NCBI GenBank assembly: GCA_019055375.1 | Contig: JAHQIW010004036.1 | Span: forward strand, 1 to 64,000 | Origin: Parelaphostrongylus tenuis | Lineage: Eukaryota; Nematoda; Chromadorea; Rhabditida; Metastrongylidae | Direction of reading: 5' to 3' | Length of the DNA stretch: 64,000 nucleotides | In this document: in pieces, positions 22,645-35,149 of the stretch | Layout: every line of letters starts with the position of its first letter | How positions within the stretch are numbered: position 1 is the first letter of the stretch | Notes under the pieces: generated by a model | The model's database searches: none | The model's input: the letters and a program-made list of their open reading frames with translations, nothing else | What the model was told of the DNA's origin: nothing | Position numbers and translations under genes: made by a program

Positions 22645-25620
22645 AAAAACGTGCAGAACCAAGACTGGAGAAGAATTTTTTATTACAGCAGCATGTTCTG
22701 TGTGTTATGAGTGACAAATTCACACTTTCAACTTTTTTTCAATTTTCCTCAACATAAATGCGGTAACATGACTCTGTAGTCGTGCGATGCGGTAATTATG
22801 GATGCGTTCAACGTTCTTCCAGCTTATCTCAGCCCACTGGGAACTGTTATAATAACGAGTGAGTCATTAGAATAGATTAATCTACGTCAATAAAGCATAT
22901 TTCCTACTTCGATACCCTTATTTGAAAAGGCAATATGCCATTGATTCGTGCACTTGAGACACTTATGTGAACCATGATCATGAATGTTAATTCATATGTT
23001 AGGGCTGCAAAGCAAGGTAATTTTTCCGAGTATCAGATTTATCAACTTCTTCATTACTTAGTTAGTGAGGAACTCTTGTCTACAACTAAATACCAGTTTC
23101 AAATGAACACCCACTTTTTTGCATTCATGTTCTTTTGATAATAGTAGTACATGAAGAGAACTCATTTTGCTTGTGGAAGCAGTGAACGGCCTCTTCTTAA
23201 TTTCTCTTGGACCGTCGGGTTTTGCGAATAAAGAAGTTTCTATTTAATAAATAGATAACTTGAAAGTCTGTGAGCACAAACTATTTTAGAAGAATGCGGG
23301 CTCTACTGCTCTGCTTGTAGCAGCGAAACATGTCATATACTGTAAGTAACGATTGTGCTTCATGTGGAGAAAATGCTGGTAGGACGTGGAAGCGCTTGAA
23401 GGCTGTATCTACTCCTATAAGCCTATGGTTCAGTCCAGCGATTACGACTAGTAGAAGAGTCTAGCACTATTAAAATTATCACTCGATAATCTTGCTCGAG
23501 AATGAGCTTTTGCACATTTTTTTGGTTTCAGAATAGAACGTTTCTTGGTCTACACCTGTCACATCATCTTTTGTACGGAAAAAGGTATCAACCAGGTGGA
23601 AAAACGTTCGTGAATAGGTTTTTGCGACAAACTTTCTCACGAGAAAATCGACATTTCCGAAGAGACCGTAACCGCCACAGTGCTGTGAACCGACTATCCG
23701 TATGATGAGTAGCCAAAATAATTATGAAAAATGAAGTAAACAATAAAATCCAATTATTTCAACTTCTTTCAAGTGTTACGCCTATAACTTTATTTCGCAA
23801 ACTTCTGCGACGTCATCATATTTCATCAAATCTCCATCCTTTGTCAAATTTTCCAACGTTGACTGTTTCACAATGTTCTTATTCTCTGCTTTGAAACCAA
23901 ACGGTCTCATGTTTCAATTCTGGTGGATTGATGCGTTCTCTTCCATACCTAAAGTGCGTCAAGAGCTGCTTTTGATGTCAAGAGACCATTTGGCATTACT
24001 CTAAAAGTGTGCAGAATTTGTCCAATGTTCTACAGTATTGGGTTTGTGCTAATAATTCGAAGAGTTATTCTCAGTTTTCTCTTGCATCTTTGCATACGTT
24101 ATTTTGTCCTGTTCTACAAAATCATGCTTGCCATATTGCCTAATCTTCGAAATTTGTCGCATGATTGGTACATACATAAAGAGTTAAAAATGTAGAATGT
24201 ATCTTTTCAGCTTTCGTAGTGGAATTGAATGAAATAGTTCAATGTATTAATGACGGTGAAAAACTCTCATAAATGGGTATTGTGGATGTATTCAGCTCTT
24301 AAGCTCACAAAAATCGTTGCTAAATAATTTAACGGCGAGGGCTACTCCAAGTATTCCCTTTTATCACTCAGAACAATGCACTTTTTGATTGGATCTCCAT
24401 AAATATGGTAGTGACCTCCACGATTCGTCACGGGTTGTTACTTTCGGTGGCTCACTCGATATCAACATGTTTGCAGTGAGAATCTTCTGCTTTAGATCTG
24501 GCTGTTTGTCATTTCCTTATTACATTTATTAATCGGCGTTATCGGCGATATGTCTCTTCCTTATCAAATACATTACCAATTTGTGCTCAAATCCGTTATT
24601 AAAATTATTGCCCAAAGCCAGCTGATTTCTCGGGAGTAAAAATGTTTGCAGCATAGAAGTAGAGTGCTTTATACCTTCTTCTAAAATCACAATTCATCCA
24701 TGAATAGCTCAAGACCTTTTGGGATTAGCATGCCATTTATTCGATGGTCAGACGCTCATCGCGTCTCGTGGGTGTTCGCGGATAACGATGGGAGACAGCA
24801 GGTTGATTTCGTCAGATAACCCCCCAAGACAAATAGATTCGGAATTTTTACGCAAAAGCCTCAAAATCAAAAAATGAAGCTGAATGTTAATACATGAAGG
24901 TTATTATGATAGCAATCTGCTAAGAAGCAAATCTCCTTTTCATTCACAACGGCCAACCAGTGCCGGTTATGAAGAACTGGAAATATGACAAAGCTATTTT
25001 GAACAGAAATAGAAGGCACAATCGTCTCACTAAAAAAGTACTCGTTGAGTTACTATCATACTGGGGTCTGTGGGACTCTTCGTGAATGTCCACTAATCAA
25101 GCATTCATGGTTTTGCTGATAAATGCGATTACTTCAAGATGGCCGAAACTAATGAGGCTGCTGGTGATCAATTTAATTCCTATTTTATCACATTTCGCTA
25201 ACTTTTCGTAATATTGTCGAGAGTTCAAATGAACAAATTTGGCGCAGTGACATGACACTACAGAGCTTCGTAATCTTCATTTTTATGAAGTCACTGTACA
25301 ATGATAACAAAGGCCAATGAACAATCTGAAAATTTCACAAAACGATTACACGTTTTGAGCTTTCTATAAAGTGTGGTCAGGCACTTATGCAGCACTAGAC
25401 AGCTGATTTGCCTTTCCGAGCTCATCAGTAGAGCGGTGCCTTCCGGTTTAGCCGGTTGCTTACAGGGTGATACACATTTCTTTTTGAGGAATGACGCCGA
25501 ATGACAAATCACTGCAAGTCAGGTGATAAAATCTCCATTATAGCAATGAGCAACAGTCGAGCTTGTGGTTGGCTGACTTGCTGTGATATGTTATTCGAAG
25601 TCGATTGATTTACTCTCCGC
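22645..25620 (+). repeat. repeat X, copy B (about 3.0 kb)
   Basis: The copy is collinear with copy A (15205-18290) throughout and forms the inner part of the left arm. It carries the same landmarks: ATAAATGCGGTAACATGA near 22756, GCGATTACGACTAGTAGAAG near 23438, CCGTATGATGAGTAGCC near 23698, CATACATAAAGAGTTAAAAATG near 24172 and AAATCACTGCAAGTCAGGTG near 25505. A 67-codon open frame at 23502-23705 has a decayed counterpart in copy A and an intact one in copy C, but it matches no family I know. The right end stops at GTCGATTGATTT, as copy A does. Confidence 0.75.
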
Positions 25621-25629
25621 TCCGTGACT

Positions 25630-26510
25630 AATAGCGTAAAAGATTACCTAACTATGAGGTTGAAAAAAAGCTCCTTAATACAATACGAAAATTCAAAGTG
25701 TACACATTAATGCGATTAGAAGCAACTATAACTATTATTCAAAATAAAGACCATCATTATTAACAGTGTTCTTTGAACGATCTGCAGGAATTTGGATCTC
25801 CTCGAAATACCAGTGCCTGGGCTTTAGATCAAAGATGCTGAAGTGTCTCTTTAACTTAATCAGATATCTCAGACCAGGTCCTCGCAGTAAAGATTCCATT
25901 GAGCGGAAAAAACCGCAGCCGGACGGCGGAGCGTCTGGTCTGTAAGCTAAGTGTGGCTAAACTTCGATCCTCTCCAATTTATCAAACATTACCTTAGTCT
26001 TTCTTTACGATGCGAGGTTTAGTTTCTTATTCAAATATTCCTCAAAGATTGCCATGAATTTACAGTAAGCGATACTGTGTAAAGCAAACATGAAAATCGA
26101 ATCTTTCCCGAGTGTTAAACAACTTTCTCTCAATCTAGTATATACCATGAATTTGTTAATTTCGTAATATCTCGTTTTTGAGCAGTTGTAAATTCTTAAC
26201 AACTTTACTCTGTGACATCAAGATTGTTCGCTTGCAAACCAGTCGTTAAGCAGTCGATCGACCCGCTGCATGCCTACTGCCATAAAATTCACTGAAATGC
26301 TGGGAAAAATCGGAGTTGCAATGTAGCTAACGCTGAGAACCCAACTGCAGGCCTGCATTACGTGAAAACGTGGGAGCGCTACAGAACAGATACCCAACGT
26401 TTTCAAGGAAACGTCATGGGCGATTACCAAAGAACACTCCCATTAAGTGAGCAGGGTAGGTTATAGTATCTTCAGATATGTTTTGCAATTTCTTCTTGTC
26501 TTCTAGACTA
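25630..26510. other. no recognisable feature
   Basis: This spacer between repeat X copy B and RTE copy B shows no motif or repeat relationship. Confidence 0.45.
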
Positions 26511-26511
26511 T

Positions 26512-28812
26512 TCGTGAAGAAATCGGACCATCGGGTCGGTGGTCTAATAGCAGAGAGCTTGATATAGCGAGGAATCCAGTCGGTCACGGCTCTCGTCCAT
26601 CGGTTGTCGTTGAAGCGTACGACGCTGCCGGTTCACCTCATGTTCGATATCCTGGCGTGTACTACGGCGACCCCGATCTTCGATCGTTGACGTAAGTCGG
26701 AGTTTCGGATCCCTTTTCTCATTTGCGAATTACGGGTAATCCTGACATCGACCTTTCGACTGCGCGTGCTTCATTGTCGATCGTAAATTTTCTCTCCCAT
26801 ATCTTCCCATTCTCATGGTCGCATGACGTTTTGGAGGGCGGCGATGAATATTCTGGGAAAACAGCCCTCTCCTTGTCGAACCTCTTTCCTTACATCGATG
26901 GTAATATTGTTGCATAGTTGCGATATTTTGATTGTCAAATCTTCATATAGCTTTCAAAGGATCGCTATGCACCTATTAAGGGGGCCCTGGTTATCCAGAG
27001 CCCCTACAACCACTTCTGTTTCCACGGAATCAAAGTTTCCTTTAGTCGTATTAAAGTGAGACAGGGAGGTAGTTTGTGCTCTCGCGAAACTTCAGTGAGT
27101 CTTGTGATCGTATGTATGTGATCTATGGTACTAAATCCTTTTCGCTACCCTGCTGATTCGAATGGCTGTGTTTCGCCCAGTCATCTGGCTATCCTGTTCA
27201 GGATGACTTGAGTGAAAAGTTTATAGACAACGGACAGCAAGCTAATTGGGTGATAATTGCCTATGCCGCGGTCTCACCTTTTGAACCACAACATGGTCTT
27301 GCTGGTTTTCCATTGAATGCATTCTGACATATAGCGAGTGAACAGCCATGCCAGGGTGTTGCTAAGAACTGGCGGTAGATTCTCCTGATGTTCTGATCTA
27401 ACCCTCTCTGGACCGGGTGTTGTTTTGTTCCTTACCGACGATGTAGCATGCCGGATTTCGAAAGGGAGATCCGATGATTGACATGTACATCCTCTTTAAA
27501 TTTATATGACGGTAGGAGGGCATGGCTAGCGAAGAGATCCGAGTAGTACTGATGGATTATCTTTTCCATTGCCCTTCTGGAAGCTGTAATGTGTCCGTCA
27601 GGGCATGGGAATGCAATCATGCTGGCCTTATAATTGGCGAAGCTTAGCTGGGCTTTGAAAAAGCTCTTCCCAGCTTCTGCCAAAACTGCTGCTCGTCTCT
27701 CTTTGAGGACTTCTTTGATCGCTTCTCTGCAGCGTTTCGCAAGTTTGGACATATGGTTTCGGTGGCTTGTAGCTCGTGGGATTTCACGTTGACGTGACAG
27801 CTCAAGTGTTCGCGGAGACACTCGCCTCTTCCTGAGTTTAGGACTCTCAGCTTTCATAGAGCTAAAGTGAAGATATTCAACGAGCCGATCGTATTCTTCG
27901 TCGATGTTCTAAACAGCGTTATCTTCCCAAGAGCCGATCAATGATTTGTATACTTCAAAGTTCATGGTAGTTTCAGGACATCGTTCTTTGAATTTAATTT
28001 CTTTCTCTCGTCTTCGTGAAAAGAAACGTTGCGCGAAGGAAGCGATGCTCTGAGTCCATGTAGAACATTGGAACAACAGCGACACCGGTCAAGCAAAACC
28101 TTCAATTTACTGAGATATGGTCTATTTTGTTATGGTACTCTTCATTGGAAAACTCCACAATCGTTGAGAGTGAGGCTTTTGGAATTGTGAGTTAGCCATG
28201 GACGGTTGGGGTTTTCATGATAAACGATAGTCTCTCACCTTGCTCATTAATGTGACGTTCCTCGGACGTTCTTCTAGGTCCAGTTTCCGTGTCTCTTGTA
28301 ACATATCCAAGAATGACTTTAAAGAATGCATGGCCTTCTCTAAAAAAATTTTCAAGTCCATATAGAGCCTTTCAACTTCGCTGTCGTCATAGCTTGATGT
28401 TGGGTCGTAAGCAACGAAGATCGTCCAAAGCCGGCACTGATCCTCATTGTTTGAACCGCGATCGTTCTGTACGGGCTGTTGGTTGTTCAAATGAATTACT
28501 TTTCTCGGTCAAAATCGATTTGACGAGTACGCCAGCGCCGCCGACACCTCTGCGATCGCATGATCCAAAAAACAGTTCTTCTCCGGTGTTATAAACTGCA
28601 TGAAAAGGATGGCATCTTCTCATCTCAATCATGCCAATGATTCGTACCTTATTTACCTTGCTTGAATCAATGGATCTTCTACAGCGGATTCGCGAGTAAG
28701 TGTTCGTGCATTATAGATACAAATCGTCATATTGGTCCGCTTTTGGCAGCCTAGTTTGACCCTGAGATTTTGGCAGCCTCTCCGTATCCCCCGTACGGAG
28801 AAGCTCTCAATG
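26512..28812 (-). mobile_element. RTE-type retrotransposon, copy B (internally and 3' deleted)
   Basis: Read from high to low coordinates: an endonuclease start (MTICIYNARTLTRESAVED, about 28730-28670), GTGEELFFGSCDRRGVGG-type text, then FVAYDPTSSYDDSEVE (about 28420-28370), the equivalent of the YAPTS region of the APE-type endonuclease. The VGDFN motif seen in copies C and D is lost here. The middle linker and RT fingers follow to about 26900. The sequence then jumps from MGEKIYDRQ directly to the VERSMLG equivalent near 26770, so the RT catalytic box is deleted. The 3' end is cut at about 26512, inside the PPTRWSDFF block. Loss of the 3' end is not how RTE insertions are made and points to a later deletion. 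Many frameshifts are present. Confidence 0.85.
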
Positions 28813-28849
28813 TTGACCAATAGTTGATGGATGCGACATGCATTCGATT

Positions 28850-29088
28850 TCAAATTTTAACTTTGTTTGAGGTGATTAAATACATATATAATCTTTACAC
28901 TGACTCGCGGTGGCCTCCCGCTGAGCCGAATCAGTGCTGCTTATCCTGCGAAACAAGTTTGGGACCAATCTGGCATCAATTTACCGATCCTAGAGCGACG
29001 GATCGCTTGGTGAGCCATGAGCGTGAGATAGAACCATTCATCTTGTGTACGGCGCAGAACTGCTCTAACTCCAGCGTCGCATGCGCTG

Positions 29089-29089
<1 letters not shown>
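28850..29089 (-). other. unidentified segment with a minus-strand open frame
   Basis: A frame running out of the microsatellite encodes RTQDEWFYLTLMAHQAIRRS and ends near 28941. It is free of stops and not low complexity, but I do not recognise it. It may be the end of an unrelated repeat. Confidence 0.3.
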
Positions 29090-29132
<43 letters not shown>

Positions 29133-29175
29133 TATATATATACATATATATATATATATGTATATATATATATGC
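29090..29175. repeat. AT dinucleotide microsatellite
   Basis: This is a long run of alternating T and A with occasional C or G interruptions. Tyr/Ile open frames through it are artefacts. Confidence 0.95.
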
Positions 29176-29479
29176 AATATGAATTTAGCCGAAAAGAACG
29201 AGATAAATGTTGAAAGGAAACATGATGTGGGTAACTCGAACAGAGGATGATTGCGACGGAGACGATGTTTGCAGGCCGCATGATATACCTGTGATGCTGC
29301 CTTTAGTCTCTGTTTTTATTTTGAGAGCGATGCATCTCCAATGTATGGCAAAAAAATGCTTAAATTTGATGTGGGACGATAAGACATACAATAATTCCAA
29401 GAAATACATAATGAAATATGAAATAATCTACAGCTACCATGCCGACTATAACAGCATGACTGTATGGAGATTATATTGT

Positions 29480-29590
29480 AGACAAGACTCTATACGACTC
29501 TCTATATCAGTCAATTTTACGACCAAGCCCAAACTAACGCAGGTGTTCCTCAAGGCATAATCTATATTGTAATTGCCACTCTGGCACTAA
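29480..29590 (+). pseudogene. reverse transcriptase scrap of a second non-LTR family
   Basis: On the plus strand RLSISVNFTTKPKL is followed, after a one-base slip, by AGVPQGIIYIVIA (about 29539-29578). AGVPQG is the block before the palm in jockey/CR1/I-like reverse transcriptases and differs from the GVRQGDTISP form of the RTE copies here. Nothing else of the element is certain. The rest to 30070 shows no motif I trust. Confidence 0.4.
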
Positions 29591-30069
29591 AAGATGAAAA
29601 ATCAATTTGTCTCTATACTTTTTTGTGTCTCTTGAGTACACATATAATCAAGGCTGAATGCATGCCAAATGAAAGCATACGTGCATTCAAGGCTGCAGAC
29701 CTAGCCCTTTCAGAAATTAAGCTAGCCCTCAACTCTTCAAATACGAATGTGTTCAGGAATTTATCGCCAAGTTTGGAAAACTAGCTGTGAGAGTTCTATA
29801 TGTTAGCTTACCAAATCCAAAACCGCTTAGGCGGCAACTAGTCAATAAATTAAGATATTACCATATGTGCAACATATGCCTGTGATTCCAAAACGAAGAT
29901 GTGCGATTTCCTCGAGATTGGCGTAGTAAGGTAGGAATAAATGTCGTTGTATTCCCGAGAGCTACGTCCAATTGTAGCTAAAGCTACTTCATAAAGACAC
30001 GATTAGCCACTATAAGATAGTATCAGGCAAAGCACTCCACTGAACAAGGCATTGCCTTTTCTCAAAGAT

Positions 30070-30362
30070 TGTAAAAAAAGGTACTAAGGTCATTAGTGGT
30101 ATTTTTTATTTGATCCCTCATCACAGTGTTTTTTTTCTCACTATGCGAATCCCAGGACTTCTGGAATTCAATTCGTTTTCGCCTTCTTCTTGAACGGCGT
30201 AAAACGCTGGTTGAGCGAGCCTCCTTGCAATTTCGAGGATAGCTTTGCGGTGGTGTCCCATAGGACGTTGTTGTTGTTGACTGCCGGAGAAAGGTGGGAA
30301 GTGGAGCTCACCTTTACGCGCGCCGTGAGAAGCATCACGACCACTCGGTCAAGGCGCCCCTA
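30070..30362 (+). repeat. repeat Y, copy 2
   Basis: The copy is collinear with copy 1 (5290-5615): CACAGTG plus T run near 30124, CTTCTTCTTGAACGGCGT near 30184, TTGAGCGAGCCTCCTTGC near 30211, AGGACGTTGTTGTTG near 30262 and GAGAAGCATCACGACCACTC near 30328. The minus strand keeps the AILEIARRLAQ...VQEEGEN pattern. Confidence 0.5.
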
Positions 30363-31434
30363 TGATGATTATGCCATCATTTATTAATTTCCATAAGACA
30401 CTAGAAGTTGAATGGGATTTTCGCGCGCCAATCAAAGATTCTCTATAAAAGTTCCTTAACAACCAAAAAGTATGTATGGTTGACATTCAAAAGGCGAAAT
30501 ATGCTCTCCGTTTCATGAAATGGTCTTTGCACCATGGTTGTAATGAGATTCAAGTTACTGCCCAGTCTATCATCGAAAGCACAAAGATCAAATCCGAATT
30601 TTCAACAACTGATTTTAGTCTATTTAATACTATCGTTTTTTTTTAGTGTGAAAATCAACAGTCACCGAATCTGTATAATTTGTGTTCTTCACACTGTGCA
30701 GAATTCCGCTAGTGGTGCCCAACACTTGACTATGCTCTGTTCTCGATTAGACCAATATTTCTATAACACTCTCAAATATGTTAACACGTTCTTTGCGAAA
30801 ACTCTTGCCGAATGGAGGCGAATATCTTGAAATAAAAAAAAATCGGATCTCCTAATTTTCTTTATTCATTGTTCATTTTTCAAGTTTCGCGTATCTAGGG
30901 TAATTGATATTGTATGTCTATGCACAATCACTACGTCTTCCACTCCTTACCAAAATTTGCATAATTTATAAGCTGACAGTGCAATTTCTAACGGACTTTC
31001 AGTACAGACGCTCCTGCTTTCTTTTAACCCTTCGGGCAAGGCAGGGTTTCACGGCTTCAGCCCCCCCCCCCTTCCTCCTATCTCTCGCCACCGCGCGCAG
31101 CGGCGACCAGTCTGTAGTGCCGGATGGTTAGTGATGCCAACTACCGCGAAAAAGGCTATTAATGTAATGTGATCCCCTACCACAAAGCTTTACAGGAGAA
31201 TTTATGATGTCGATAAGAATTTGAGGTTTTTCTATATACGTGCCTATGATAGCAGGAAAAAAACGCTCAATTGTCAACAGTTCGTAACTTTTTGATACGA
31301 ACTAGATTAGTGAAGAAGTGATTTGGATGAACATATTGCTTGTGTTCCGTCGTTACTGTATGAGATACGGTTAGATATAGTGTGCTAATGATATGCTGAA
31401 TATTTAGGTGAAAGCAAAAGAAAATTGCTGTAAA
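30363..31434. other. no recognisable feature apart from a C run
   Basis: No gene was found. A run of about ten C occurs near 31062-31071, followed by a short GC-rich patch to about 31110. Confidence 0.45.
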
Positions 31435-31535
31435 GCCTCGCGGGAGGGGATCGAACCAGAAACGTTCTTCCCGATGGATGCTATGACTAAGCACTTGGAA
31501 CGGTGAACCACTCGCCGCTCGTCCGGCGGGACGGG
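31435..31535 (-). ncRNA. tRNA-like element (SINE head or tRNA pseudogene)
   Basis: On the minus strand GGCGAGTGGTTCACCG (about 31515-31500) resembles a polymerase III box A and GGTTCGATCCCC (about 31458-31447) matches box B. Between them TGCTTAGTCATAGCA can form a 4-base-pair stem with a 7-base loop. The central part is longer than in a standard tRNA and the acceptor strands do not pair convincingly, so a functional tRNA is unlikely. Confidence 0.4.
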
Positions 31536-31899
31536 GCTGGTGTCGCAACCCTGTCGAACCCTAAAGGTTAATACACATGCAGTTTTCTTACCTTTATAAC
31601 TCTCTAGTATTAAGTAGAATTAGATGACGCTCAGTGAGTTTGGAGTTTTCAAATTTCATGACTGGCATACTAGGCAACTGTTCAGTGAATATAAGAGTGT
31701 AAGATAAGTGTTTCATACGCGGGATTATAAGCTCTTATTGGTATGATTTATGAGACAATAGAGGACGCAAGCTTCGTGCCAAAATGATTAAACGTCCGAC
31801 ATTTTCAAGATGTCGAAGCTTTTTGAAGACTGGCTATCGTGATACAAATGTTGTATTATTAGAATGCAAAGAAAGTTTCCATCATTTGATAAAACCTCC

Positions 31900-32260
31900 A
31901 GAATTTATCCATGTATTCAGACAACAAACAACAACAACTATTTTCCAGAATACAGGCCATCATTTTCCACCACTTTTTGTCATCGATCCGCCAGATTTCG
32001 GATCTGATCGAAGTACCACTCTTTCGGCTTTGAGTCGAAGAACTCTTGACATGCTTGGTCAACTTTATCGAAAGATTCAAATTGGCGACTTTCCAAAAAG
32101 TGTTGCATTCATCGAAAAGGGCCGTGGTCAGATGGAGTAACGACCAGATTATTGGGTGGGTGCGATAGAATCTCCACTCTGTCCAAGTCCTCAAACTTTG
32201 CCTTGGCCTTTTTGGCTGTGTGTGGTTTTGCGTTGTCTTGCTAAAACAAAGGGCGCTTTC
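31900..32260 (-). pseudogene. mariner transposase C-terminal half, frameshifted
   Basis: Reading 32255 downwards on the minus strand gives QDNAKPHTAKKAKAKF with the second catalytic Asp, then EDLDRVEILSHPP, then TPSDHGPFR with the third Asp position of the DD34D triad. After a stop come HFLESRQFESFDKVDQACQEF, FFDSKPKEWYFDQIRNLADR, a TGA where the conserved Trp codon should be, and QKVVENDGLYS near 31955. The order and spacing match mariner transposases closely, so this is the best preserved mariner catalytic region here. The N-terminal half is not found upstream in the same frame. Flanks at 31536-31900 and 32440-33700 hold nothing recognisable. Confidence 0.75.
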
Positions 32261-33709
32261 AACGACCAATTCTGGGTAGTTCTCGGCCAACTTGGCGTAA
32301 ACTCGGCATATATAGGCAAATTATGTATCACTAGATGCGCAAGAAGTAGATCTTCCAATGACATGAAAATCGCACGCGCCTCATGCGAAAAAACGACTTT
32401 TCCATTCAAACGATAGAACTTTTCTTTCCAACCCAATAATAGCCTCTAGTAGCTTTCTCAAGAACAGCGAAACAGCAAAATACTGGTGTAATAATTATTC
32501 TACAAGAGAAGTACACTGAAATCGGCATCATGGAAGAATGGCAGCGCTGCTCTGATAGATAGGTTGCCTTAACAAGATCGTCTAAACCAGATATGCATTC
32601 AATCGTTCCTACGATGCTTGATGAAATTTAGTGCGTGGCGTATTCATCGAGAATCGATCAACGCCGAAAGATTTATTTTTCCCTTCTCTTTCCGGCAAAC
32701 TGTTCAGCTGTAGATAAAGTGCTCAGTTGAAAAACTTGTTTGAAGCTCGATTCGGAAGGCATGGTGAGGCAGTATATAGATGGTATCTATAGCTCAATTT
32801 GAAATGGTAAAAATAAATAATCAATATGCATGTGCAATGTGCAGTTGAATGAAACTTGCTAACTGGTAAAAGAGACTCGATACGATAAGACGTGCCCCAT
32901 TGAATAGTGGACGGATTGACGAAATTAGTGTTGCACCATGGTAATACTGTGTTTGGAACAATGAGGAGCTCTGAAGGCGGCAATGCAAAACATGTTACCG
33001 CTTCGGTGAATCCGTAGTTTATAATGGTTACCGTTTTCTTCAATGATTCCCTGGAAAAGAAATAGTGTAGGAAAAATAGTAGAAATACGTTTGATAAGCT
33101 GTTTAGTAAATTTTAATAATATCGTGGTTCTCTAACACTCTCAGCCCTAAGTGGTAATATTCAAATTAGTAAGACACGCAAAATGTTAACGGAATGACAA
33201 CTTAAATCAATGCTTAAGTGCCCATGCACATACAGTTTTTTTCTGATAAGGGAACCCCAGTGTCTTTTTTGATCGCATAGGTCGCTACCTGTCCATATAC
33301 TTATTCTTAATCGACTCCACAGCAGGGAAAAAAATTGTTAAGCAATACTTCCACCAACTCTTTTTCCTTTTCATTGGGAGTATGCCATGAAATTTTTGCA
33401 TAATATAAAGAATGCATATTGGACCATTCCTGATTGGTATAAGAGTTATTACAAATATAAAATAGTTGATTAAATGAGCAGTGGTATGTGAGCAGTTTTA
33501 CGAACAAACAGTATGATTTAACTAAAAACAATCCTGAGCTCATGAATGTCCATTCCTCATGAAATCTATGCTTCATATAGCGTAAGATCTGGCTGATAGA
33601 ATTTGCATGCTTAGAACCCGCATTAGATCGTGCTGACAAGAAATTTTTCGGACTTTTACGCTTTTGCGCAAATTTATTCCATTTATCTCAACAAATAAAA
33701 ATAAGAATT

Positions 33710-34020
33710 GATTATTGAAAGTATTCCCTGTCAACTTCAATAACTTCCTCCCACGTTTTCGGCAATTTCATGACTCCGCGGCGATAAAACTCGATGTCTT
33801 ACAAAATTGTTGGTCATCAAGCGAATTCTCAACGACGGCGACATGTCACTTGCATCCAAAACATGTCGCCAGTCAATTTATTTTGGGCGACCGACACCTT
33901 TCCTATACGTCAAATCTCCATTTTCGGCCCTGAGTTTCGTTGAAACGTGTAGTTTTTGCAACTGTTTCGTCACCCCAGGAATCTTTAATCCGGCGTGAAG
34001 TTTCAGCAGCACTTGAACCC
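33710..34020 (-). pseudogene. internally deleted mariner (HTH joined to C terminus)
   Basis: On the minus strand AAETSRRIKDSWGDETVAKT (about 34020-33960) matches the second helix-turn-helix of a mariner N terminus. The frame continues to about 33830, where it jumps to EFYRRGVMKLPKTWEEVIEV (about 33800-33740), the extreme C terminus. The whole catalytic domain is missing. Such internally deleted copies keep both ends and can behave as MITEs, but I did not verify terminal repeats. Confidence 0.65.
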
Positions 34021-34819
34021 AAAGGATACTTGTGTACTATCTATAACCGTTTTTGCTCTCATAGCAGCTCTATCTTGAAACAAATCCATAGCTGTTATGT
34101 ATCAAGATAACCTCAAGAGGCTGCTCCAGACGACAAAAATCTAAACGCTGTAAAATAATCAACAAAAACAAAAAAATTTGGAAATTTTCTTGCCAACTCA
34201 GTGGGCTAAGTAGACTGGATGAACCGAGGATTTCAATCCTAACTTATCCACATCAGTATAACCTGCGCAGTGTCTGCTGAGCGCTCTTACGCATAAGTTT
34301 TGATAGGTAATTCAGTGAAAAGTGTCTCAGTTAATCCTACGTTTTCTCGGCAAAAGTGATCTTTGTACAGGAACCTCAATAACATGAATTTTGGTGACGA
34401 TATTGAGTTCTACGATTAGACAAGTCTTTTGGAATATTAGCCTTCATGGTTATCGGGCAGAGCAAGCTAAAAGGAAAAAGGTGAGAATTCAGTTGAGACA
34501 GTTGGCTACTGATACTCTCCGTTTTTTTTTTCTTGCGTTGAGCCGAGCAGCGTGTAGCTGAACGTCGCAGAGCAAGGAAAATCGTCGGTATGTCAGGGGA
34601 ATGTTCCTATGTTTTGTAGAATTCCTTAATTTGAGAAACTCACCTATCTGGGCTGTTTGGCATCAATGCAACAACCGATGATTTATAAAAACGGTATTCT
34701 TACCTCAGTTGAAAACAAAAGGAAATTCTTGAAAGTTTCATTGGTTGACACTATTGAGTATTTTTTATTCATGGTTATATATATTTATTTAATCATTTGT
34801 TTATCTAGTTCTTGATTTC

Positions 34820-35149
34820 ATGTCCAAAGTGCCTTATGAACAGCATGATTTGCTTGTATTGCTCCGCCATTATTGGAGAAAAGGTTCAACAATTCTCGAA
34901 ACCGTCAATGAGATCGATGAGGGGGAAGGTGTTAGTATGGCGACAAAATCGGCTGTGAGCAGATATATTAAGCAATTCAAAGGGAGCACTTTCGATCTAG
35001 AGGAGATGCCTCGTTCAGACTGGTCATCTTTTTTGGATGGAAGGGACTTGCAAACCGCTTTGAATGCTAAGAATTCATCGAGCATTAGTGATTTGGCTGA
35101 AGAGCTTGTGCACGCAGCTCACCGTTGCCAGCAAGTTGCTCCACTTTGA
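34820..35149 (+). pseudogene. mariner N-terminal HTH open frame, truncated
   Basis: The open frame of 109 codons starts with Met. It contains two helix-turn-helix-like segments: HDLLVLLRHYWRKGSTILET near residues 9-28, and KSAVSRYIKQFKGSTFDLEE near residues 43-62, followed by PRSDWSSFLDGRDL, a decayed PRSGRPS linker, and SISDLAEEL. This is the DNA-binding half of a mariner transposase that recognises terminal repeats. The catalytic half is not found downstream. No promoter or splice context was found. It could be a host-captured HTH domain, but a relic is likelier. Confidence 0.55.

Larger units (their letters stand above)
19281..24830. repeat. left arm of a large inverted duplication
   Basis: This arm matches the reverse complement of about 58470-64000; paired positions add to 83281-83284. 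Matching runs cover the MATH-BTB gene, the kinase-like scrap and most of repeat X. Differences are few outside about 24.6 kb, then identity falls off sharply near 24.7-24.8 kb. The right partner is cut by the window end, so the outer (left) boundary at 19281 is only the limit of what can be compared here. Confidence 0.95.

Noticed and set aside
28941..29177. Minus-strand open frame rich in Ile and Tyr
   Set aside because: Most of its length is an AT microsatellite; only the last part is normal sequence and is noted separately.
33307..33639. 110-codon minus-strand open frame considered as a transposase piece
   Set aside because: It lies near mariner relics but none of the mariner or Tc1 motifs could be found in it.
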